From positions 2,561,346 to 2,625,345 of the forward strand of contig CM074761.1 in NCBI GenBank assembly GCA_037355855.1: DNA of 64,000 bases, given 5' to 3'. Under the pieces are notes generated by a model. The model worked only from the letters and a program-made list of their open reading frames with translations, made no database searches and had not been told where the DNA came from. The DNA is from Pseudo-nitzschia pungens (Eukaryota; Bacillariophyta; Bacillariophyceae; Bacillariales; Bacillariaceae). Below are positions 56,209-64,000 of the stretch, one piece after another. A program made the position numbers and the translations under genes. Each line of letters starts with the position of its first letter. Within the stretch, counting starts at the first letter, position 1.

Positions 56209-57534
56209 AGCGGAGAACGCCGACGATTTTATTCATTCCAATTCAAAGCTTTTACTCAGTATTGGAATCTCACTCGCATCGCCATTCGATCCGAAATTTC
56301 ACATGTACACTACAGACCACATTGTATTTTCACTACGCGCCAAACAGGCAGCAAGTGGCTTGCTTCAGCTCTATGTCATTCATTGACACAATATGGAATT
56401 TGCAATCCAACGCTTTCATCAAAGCAACACAAGTTATGGACGCCGATGTGAAAAGCTCCATTAGACATGAATCATAATGTAAATTCTTAAGAGAGATAAA
56501 ATAATGATATGCAAATTTCCATTCCTTGTCGTCTTGTTTGTTGACATATTGTATTCGCCGACGGTAATTAATGCACTCTTCAGTTGTTGATTAGGCCTGA
56601 AGATGGTTACATGGCAGCCAATGGTTAGCTGCAACTATTGGTAGGTGCAATAATACGACCAACGTCCTATCGAAAAAAGTCAGTTAAATTGCTGTCGTGA
56701 ATCAATTGACGGATTGGATCATCGAGGCGAACTCGGCCCGCGAGTAGCTTTCAGACACAAGAGTTCACTCTTTCCGTTGAAGACTTCAAACTTTGGTACG
56801 GAAATTTCTAACGTACACCAGCCATACATGCCATGCTGGTGTTTGAAACTCTGCTAACTACATTCAGTGCTCAGTTGATCAAATCTACGTCTCAGTCGAG
56901 CGACGTACCAACACTCGCACAAAAATCATGAATGAATGACATGGAAAATAAATCGATGTTATCCGACATTTTCGAAAGAACCAATTCGTCGAGCACAATC
57001 AGACCCGAATGTATTGACATCGATCAGTTCGAAAATCGAAACTTCTAAAGGAATAACGCAACAACGCGATTACCAGGATCGGAAGAAGCGAGGGAAGTAA
57101 ACACGGTGAAGCATGTGACTATCACGGCAAGACGGAGGGGTACAAGTTCAACGAGACGAAAATCGCACTGAATGTTCGAGATGAAAAATGCGGAAGGAGA
57201 CGAGATGATGGAACATTTGATCTACTTTACTGCTACATCGAGGAAAGTGAACAAAGTGTTCGGAAGATGTGCCTGGACGTCCCACCACGATTAGGCTGTG
57301 AGTTGGGTGGATGGTAATGTAGTGGATTGTTTTCATTTTTTGGTTGAGGGTGCCTACTGAATCGTTCCAGCTCTCATAAGTTCCATCGTTGTGTTTTCTC
57401 TAGTTTTCGCCAGTTTCACCTCGTTCCCTTCGCGCTTCCTCCAGGTAAAAGTCGACTTGGACTCTTCAAATGCATCCGTCAACTCGTGCAATCAGGTCGA
57501 GTCCTGCCACCAACCAACCCGTAGAACAAAGGCA
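56209..57534. other. Spacer between convergent genes
   Basis: 3' flanks of the haloperoxidase-like and HCF164-like genes, with AT-rich sequence between. No gene, and no repeat beyond short words. Confidence 0.6.
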
Positions 57535-58892
57535 TCACCTCGATCTCGCTTCAACGATTGCATCCAAATTCGAGAGTTTTCGATCTTCCGGTCGACGATT
57601 GGCAAAGACATCCAGCATTTGATAGGGTAGGGATTTTTTGCCGCAGTTCTCGGGCACCACTTTGACCTCCGCTGTCTCTATCTCGACACTGCACCCGGCC
57701 GCTCCGTCCTTGCTCTTTGCGTTGTCCAACAAAACATCGATGTCCCGGGATAGCCATTCCTTTGGCACGGCTCCGATCAATGCCGTGTCGACGGTTCCAT
57801 CCGACTCGATCATGGCGAGGTGAGGAATTGCATCCACACCCAGGGCTTCGATGAGCGGCCAGTTGTTGGGGTCGTCCCCGTTGACCATAACGAAATTCAC
57901 CTTATCTTTATAAGACTCTTCAACCTGAAATAGAGTCGGTGCCATGTATCGGCAATTTTCGCACCTTTTCGAGTTTTCATTTTTTTTTTCATCCATAATG
58001 CATTATAGTCCACGCGATCACAACACAATGATAGTGTTCAACGATAAAAGTTGGGAAAAGTTGAGACGAGATCGTTGCGGTCCGGACAATTTTCGTCCCC
58101 GAAACGGATGAAGCGGATACTGAACCTCATGTCACTGGCACCGTCCAAAAGCCCAAGCACAATGTCCAAGCCCAAAACGAATCGTCGAACTTACCAGGGG
58201 GCCCAGAAATCAATGACGGTAGGTTTGGAATTTCTGCCAATCTCCGACAGGGGAGCGCTCGAACGTTCCATGTTCACCAGGAGCTGTATGGGTGTGACGG
58301 GATGTGTCCATTGATAGGCGTAGTTGCCCACGGAGAGAAAAATCGACAGGATGGCGACCCCGATGTTTCGCATCCGACGTTGCCGCAGCAGTTCCTTGTC
58401 GGAAACGGCAGATTCCGCGGTGCCCACGGAAGCAGAGGCGGTAGTTCCTGCGCTTTGTGCAGCTGCCGGTGGCCTCGAGATCGACACCACGTCCCCGAAT
58501 TCCGCCGAAGTGGAGGAGGAGGCCTTTCGGGAAATCGGCATCACGTCGCCGAAACTAGCTTCCTGTATCGTGGTGCTCGATGCATCTGTTTCGACAAACA
58601 AGGAGGGCAACGATGCGTCTTGTGCATTGTTGATTGTGCTGTCGGAGTCGTCGCTATCGGAGCCATCATTGGAATACAGACGCATCAGATTTCGAGACCG
58701 CTTCAACGAGTCTTCGGTAGCTGTCTCCAACCCTCTGCCTCCAACGTTTCCCGATCCATTCTTCGCAAGAGATGACAACGGAGCCGAGACGTATGCGTCG
58801 ACGGCTCTGTTGTGTATTGTAATGGTTCCCACCAACACTACAAGCACTTTCTGTACCGATAAAGTTGAAGACGATCTCGAGTGAGGCTTCAT
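57535..58892 (-). CDS. HCF164/TxlA-like thylakoid thioredoxin
   Basis: Exon 1 58892-58195, intron 58194-57965 (GTAAGT...AAAAG, phase 2), exon 2 57964-57535; 375 aa. The splice falls inside the tryptophan codon of the active site and gives FWAPWCENCRYMAP, with C234 and C237. After it come the beta strand VNFVMVNGDD and the cis-proline region AIPHLAMI, the thioredoxin fold. The N-terminus has a hydrophobic signal (VLVVLVGTITIHNRAVDA) and a YVSAP junction for plastid import. An acidic, S/T-rich linker and one membrane span (NIGVAILSIFLSVGNYAY) precede the domain. This is the arrangement of HCF164 and cyanobacterial TxlA, which carry reducing power to the thylakoid lumen for cytochrome b6f assembly. 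Function is by homology of layout. Confidence 0.82.
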
Positions 58893-60208
58893 GTCTGGAT
58901 TTCAATGGATACACTATTGTCTAACGATTCGATTATCGAAGACTCCTTCGGTTGCGTGGGGTTGTGGTAAGTGATCTTGATTCTCAAGTTTTAGTATTTG
59001 TACCGTGTGCTCCTGGCACCTTTCTTGAACGAATGAGACGAGCACACCAGTATGTTGTGAGTAAGGTTACGAGTAAGTTACGTAGTTTTTGTGATTGATT
59101 CACTCCAGATTTCCGTTTGGATGAAGTGGCCCTTACGTAGTTTTACGTGTAAGAAACTTGGCATGCGGTCTACAAACAGCACATCAGTGACCTAACGAAA
59201 CAAAACACCACGGAAGATGCGAGGACCTGGCACTGTACCGTAACCTTACGTACGGTAACCTTACCCATCGTCGGAAACGCAAACTTAGACATCATGAGGA
59301 ACACCTGCTATGTTCTTTCTCCGAAGAACGTGGTTGCAGTAAGGTTTTCATGCGAAATTCGCGCGCAACAAAACATTCCTCTAGCTCCTGACGGCTAGCA
59401 ACATGGTCATGGACAGGGGTCACGGCAAGATAAGATTTTAATATTACTATCCTGTTATCATGCCTACAGTAACTTAACCGCTCCGTAATAGAAGTATTAC
59501 TCGTAAGTTAGGCGTTTCGATAGCACTTTTAATCTACGATGACGTGTTGTTCGGTCTTCGACAGCTGGATGCGATCACTAAAAATCGACAAAAATAATTT
59601 GGATCGAATTGATCAAAAATAAGTTAGGTATTACGCGTTTTCCCCTTGTTGTCATTTTTTAATGGGGGATATGTGTTCACAATTTGGGGGTTAATAGTAA
59701 AAATAATATTTTCTAATCGTTACTCCTTTTTTGATGCCATTTCGGATCTTTTCGTAAGCCTTACCCGAAAGGGAATTCCAAGAAGTGGTGTCAGAACTCA
59801 TTTCGAAAGTGATCAGGTAATGAAGGCCTAAACCTTACCAGGTAATTACCGGTAAGGTTAGTTAAGGTTTACAAATACCTGGTATGTTGTGCTGTAAGGT
59901 TACCGGTATCTCCCAACGCTCAATCATAATAATATTATGAAATCAAGTTCCCAATAGCATTCATATTACGATGTCATCTTACTGTACCTGTACCAGTACT
60001 GGTAAGTTACTCGTGTACGGCGACAGTCTCGGAGTAGTTTTAATGTTATGCTTCCAAACTCCAAACACGAACCACGATCGTTTCGGCATTCTCCCACCTC
60101 TGTTTGTTGCGAAAGACATAAGTAAGATTAGCGTATTTTCCAAAGACACACGCTGCTCCTTTCTCTGATACACAGCAGAGCAAGTCAAAAGAAACGCATT
60201 GCATCCCG
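58893..60208. other. Spacer with dense GTAAGGTTAC words
   Basis: No gene seen. Strong clusters of GTAAGGTTAC, CGTAACCTTACG and ACCGGTAAGGTT at 59060-59100, 59235-59275 and 59825-59912. Otherwise AT-rich. Confidence 0.6.
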
Positions 60209-61940
60209 ATGTCTCTGGTCACGGTTTCGATCGTTGTGGCCGTTCTGGCGGTAGTCGTCGTCGCTGCCTACCAGTCTTTGAAAGCGTGGGCGGCATCCGC
60301 CTACGACTTTTACAAGAACGACCCGCCGTCGAACTGCGACATCGACTCGTTCGTCACCACTTCGGAATACAACTCGAATCCACCTAAAAAAATCAAGGTT
60401 TCCTTGATGCACAAGATTCAATGCCGTGGACTGAAAGGGCGGGTTGCTCGGACTACTCCCGTGGATCTAGTGTGCACCAAGTCGCCCCATGTTGATGGGC
60501 TGTACGTGAGCCGACAGGCCCCTTCGGAGGGAGGGACTCCCACTACCGAGCCCACCATTCCCATCGAAGAGGTGATGAAAATGAAACAGCCGGGACACGA
60601 AGACAAACCCCCGGTAATTGTTGCAACGATCCGAATGGGATTCGGTCACCACCGCATCGCCTACTCGGCGTGCTCGTGGGCCATGGAACAGGGGCACACC
60701 ACCATCTTTCACGACTTTTTGAACATTGACACCGACGAGGCCGATCTCATCAAGACCCTGGATCACTTCTACTCCAAATTTTCGCGCCTGGCTTCGGAAC
60801 TCGGTAGCTACGTGGAAAAGGCCTGGGGACAAACCATGAAGACCGGCGATGCCGATGCCCTCCGGGCCGCCGCCCTGACGGGTGCGCAGCTCCAGCCGCT
60901 CCTGAGTACCTTTCCGAAGGACACGCCAATTGTTTGCACACACCAGATTTGTGCCCTTGTAGCGGCGGCTGTTGGATTCAAAAACGTTGTGAATTTAGTT
61001 GTCGACAACTATCCCCAATGGTTTCTGGTCGTCCCCAAAACTCTAAACATCACCCAAGGTAAGATTGAAGGTCGTAGACAGAGCAAGCCGGAGGGACGCG
61101 GATCTGATATCGGAGCCCAAACCACTAACGCGCTGCTTCTCTTTTCTCTTCCTTTGATCGAAATCTGCAGGTCCCGTCAATTATCAGAGTTATTTGAGAA
61201 TGGGTGTTCCGGCGTCGGATTTGAGGTTGGCCGGACACTGGTGTCCCGCCGACTTGGTAAAAAACATCGAAAAAGATTGCAATCGCCGTATCGCGAGAGC
61301 GAAAGACCCCAGCAACAAACCCCGCCGTTTGTTGATTCCCGTGGGTGGTGCTGGTGCCCAAAAGTCGTTCATCATTAACCTTATCGAAGCAGTGGAACCA
61401 TGGATTCGTCGCGGAAAGCTGCAACTGTTTTTGAATGCGGGTGATCACAAGCACATGGAAGTAGCTTTCGTGGAAGTGTTGAAGAAGGTAGGACTCGAGT
61501 ACGATACCGTAGACACCACCCAGGGCGTTCGCGATTTCCAATCCAAGTTGCTCGAGCCTGGTGCGGAGCCCGAGAAGGCCGTGACTCTCTTTGCCTTTGA
61601 GGACTATTTCCCCGCTGTTGCCACCACCGATCTCCTCTGTCGTGTTGCCGATGTTTTGACTTGCAAGCCGAGCGAGCTCGCATTCTATCCCATCCCCAAG
61701 TTGCACATTCGCCGCGTTGGGGATCACGAGGCCTACTCGGCGATTCGTGCAGCAGAAGTGAACGACGGAAGCTTGGAGGCCCGAGAAATCAGTGACGCGA
61801 TCCGGTACCTCGAGTTGCTTTGTGACAGTAGCTGCGATTTGCTTCCCAGTTGGAACCAAGCCGTCATCGACAACCAAACCAAGCTAAACATGTATGATGG
61901 GTGCAAGAATGCTGTGAAATGGGCAGGTGGTGCACGATAA
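60209..61940 (+). CDS. GT-B-like protein resembling an uncharacterised bacterial family
   Basis: Exons 60209-61058 and 61171-61940, intron 61059-61170 (GTAAGA...CTGCAG, phase 1); 539 aa. The N-terminus is a signal anchor (SLVTVSIVVAVLAVVVVAAYQ). Two Rossmann-like lobes follow. Lobe 1 has the glycine/histidine motif IRMGFGHHRIAYS (residues 141-153), HDFLNID and CTHQICALVAAAVGFKNVVNLVVDNYPQWF. Lobe 2 begins around 360, after the splice (TQGPVNYQSYLRMGV): LLIPVGGAGAQKSF, AGDHKH, and the conserved-looking end CKPSELAFYPIPKLHIRRVGDHEAYSA. From memory this matches uncharacterised proteins of spirochaetes and clostridia; the layout also recalls GT28-type glycosyltransferases such as MGDG synthase. 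Its donor and acceptor are unknown. A bacterial origin is an inference. Confidence 0.7.
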
Positions 61941-63462
61941 GATTCGAACGATGATGATCAAAGACTATCAACATTTCCTACACGGACGACCTGAGTTGGA
62001 AGCAACTGCTATCATCCAACAAAAGAAAAAATAAACATGCGTTGAACGATTTGCCATGCCGTGTCTAGTGTAGTGTCGTAATCTCCTGCAGTTCTCTTTG
62101 TATCAACAGGTCACATTTGAGAATACAAGTCAAAAATACTTTTCTCACTACCCTTGAAGGTATTAGGTTCAAATACCATTTATTGAATGGACTGCAACTG
62201 ATGTCAACATAAGATGCACTTTTTCTCTCAAACGTTTTGTTGCTTACCAAGGGTATCTTAGCAACTGGTAGATTTGCTAGTCGCATGTTGCCGCAACCGT
62301 ACCTGCCTATTTAAATAACAGGAAGTAGACACTTTTGTTCATTTCGTCGGAAATTCTTGACTACGGAGCATTTCTTCGTCAACTCGCAAGGTGCGAAGAC
62401 TTCGACTCACCTACTACTATTGGTATTGCTTAGAAGTTCCTTTTAACTACGGTACCAGTACTGTAACTTTGCCCCTTAACTGCACAAGGTACTAGGGGTC
62501 GGTTTTTGATGTTGGCGATAGTTGATAACAATACCGTATGCAATACGAAGTATTCAGTTTGTTGCTCATTGCTCTCTTGTTTTCCCTTCTACCGGTCCTT
62601 AGGAGTCTGATCGATCATACTGTTGGTGTTCTCCTTGATTCCTTCTGACCTAATTACCGTAAATACCTGAAAAATTAACTTTTGGCATGTATCGTGGACT
62701 CCTTTTCTTCTACCCACACGTAAGGTTACTGCACGTTTGCATATCAAAATGAAACAGCCAGTCGGCGAGCCAGCAATCCATGAATGTGCCATGTTTTTTG
62801 TTTGTGAACAACTAAGGTTACCGTAAGATGAATGGAAACTTGATTCAAAAGAAGACAAGGAAAGAGAGGTAAAATTTGACGTCATGGTATATGCCTTGAC
62901 TTTCGATGACGCATTTAAAAATAAAAGAACAGCTAATGTTTATCAAAGCGAACCCTATTCCTCAACCAACATCATGGTCTTCGTAAAGTGACACCGTGGT
63001 GTCCATTCCTGACAAGAAGCTGAACGTTCGTACGAGCAAACGAACGACTGACGTCTTTTCAACAAAAAATCATTCATTTACCTACCGTACTGTTTCTACG
63101 GTTATATACGGCAATTGCGGAACGCAGTACTTCGTATTTTTTGGTTGGATAGATCGTCTGGGATTGAAAGTAAGTTACATCCATCTGTCTTTTACACCAC
63201 TCTTCCGTCCTCCAATGAATGGTTGTACGATAATAGTAATACCTCACCGATTTGCGAGCTACTGCAAATTATTTGTGCTTTACCTTTTGATTATTTCCTG
63301 AAGAGAAGCTGAATGCGCTGAATGAAGAACTGTGTTCTAGGATTGTGATCTAACGCCAGAGAGTTTCGTTACGTTTCCGGCAGCACATCGTACGGATCCG
63401 TCCCAGCGAAATACTCGGGAAATAATATTAACTACCATTCTACTCGACATAACACCACAAAG
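61941..63462. other. Spacer, no gene recognised
   Basis: 3' flank of the GT-B-like gene, AT-rich sequence, GTAAGGTTAC words near 62720 and 62815, then the 5' flank of the RNI/LRR gene. Confidence 0.6.
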
Positions 63463-63689
63463 ATGGTGCAGAGCCTGATTCAGAGGATCCGGGAAAACAA
63501 ATTGGATGCCCTCTATTTGTTCATAAATGAATCACTGCGTGATCGCAACAATTTCGATGTCTTCTTCGACGATTTGATGGTTGTGTTGCCAAACAACTGG
63601 AGCATCAATCGGGTCGAGATAGGACATGAGTTCTTGTCTCGAACTGTTGTTTCCCACCACCATCAGCAGCAAGTAGGACAAGCACAAGG

Positions 63690-63720
<31 letters not shown>

Positions 63721-64000
63721 GACCAAATTGAAAACGGGGATTTCAACACGAGCAAACAGGATCAACTATTTCGGAATGTGTGTTCTCTTGAAAGTCTGCG
63801 ATCGTTGATTATCTCCGATGGATACATTCCGCGAAAGGATCACGGATTCGTTGAAACAAAAGCTTTATTGCGGAACTTGCCCCGCGCGAGCAATTTGCAA
63901 TATTTAGATGTGCAGCGATTGAAGCTGCGAATAACGAGTGACAGCATAGAAAATAACGATAGCAAATTACTTGCGGAGTGCTTGCACTCATTGCGGGATT
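63463..64000 (+). CDS. RNI/LRR protein, N-terminal part (runs off the window)
   Basis: ATG at 63463 opens a frame that stays open to the last base (179 codons seen). It starts MVQSLIQRIRENKLDALYLF, then INESLRDRNNFDVFFDDL..., an asparagine run of ten residues, and leucine-rich segments SLESLRSLIISDGYIP and ASNLQYLDVQRLKLRITSD, which look like the first repeats of a ribonuclease-inhibitor-type LRR. The minus strand also has open frames here, but they are mirror frames. The same protein class as the gene at 20843-22375. Function unknown. Confidence 0.65.
63691..63720 (+). repeat. (AAC)10 microsatellite, poly-asparagine coding
   Basis: Ten uninterrupted AAC codons in frame with the ATG at 63463. 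Confidence 0.9.

Noticed and set aside
63532..63991. Minus-strand frames at the window end, including a poly-valine run
   Set aside because: The poly-V is the complement of the (AAC)10 tract in the plus-strand LRR gene.

Overview
The window looks like nuclear DNA of a diatom (stramenopile), probably pennate. The evidence is: genes separated by 0.3-4 kb of AT-rich spacer; one or two short GT-AG introns in about half the genes; several proteins that begin with a signal peptide followed by an 'A-F' or 'SAP' type junction, the bipartite plastid-targeting signal of secondary red-lineage plastids (aldo/keto reductase, CDP-diacylglycerol synthase, RNB protein, HCF164-like thioredoxin); two copies of the stramenopile DUF6824 domain; RNI/LRR proteins; and a Ty3/gypsy retrotransposon. 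The species assignment is an inference.

Layout. 1-8.6 kb: 3' end of a MORC/SMCHD1-like GHKL ATPase, a DXD glycosyltransferase of the OCH1 type, and a three-exon plastid-targeted aldo/keto reductase whose first exon (signal peptide) is very short. 8.6-20.3 kb: a large spacer with one small conserved-looking ORF (minus strand), a membrane protein with two C-terminal SAP-like motifs, a plastid-type phosphatidate cytidylyltransferase and an MFS transporter. 20.8-29.4 kb: an RNI/LRR protein (minus), complex I subunit ESSS/NDUFB11, a small DUF6824 protein and a DMT/EamA transporter (minus). 30.45-36.28 kb: a complete 5.83-kb Ty3/gypsy element with identical 186-bp LTRs, a 5-bp target duplication (ATAGT), and gag and pol in one frame separated by a single TGA that is directly followed by ATG. 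37-50.7 kb: a START-like membrane protein (minus), a serine/lysine-rich protein with a 126-bp tandem repeat, a two-exon EF-hand membrane protein (minus), a plastid RNB-domain protein lacking one expected catalytic aspartate, and a frameshifted sulfotransferase-like pseudogene. 51-64 kb: a CRAL-TRIO/DUF6824 fusion (minus), a vanadium haloperoxidase/PAP2-like protein, an HCF164-like thylakoid thioredoxin (minus), a GT-B-looking protein that resembles a bacterial family, and the start of an asparagine-rich RNI/LRR protein.

The genes do not form an operon or an obvious pathway cluster. A common theme is organelle function: plastid lipid, redox and RNA metabolism plus mitochondrial complex I. Spacers are rich in two recurring short words, one built from GTAAGGTTAC/ACCGGTAA and one from ACTAGT. 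I noticed neither in the coding exons. No tRNA, rRNA or CRISPR array was recognised. All function calls are made by eye from motifs; no searches were run.
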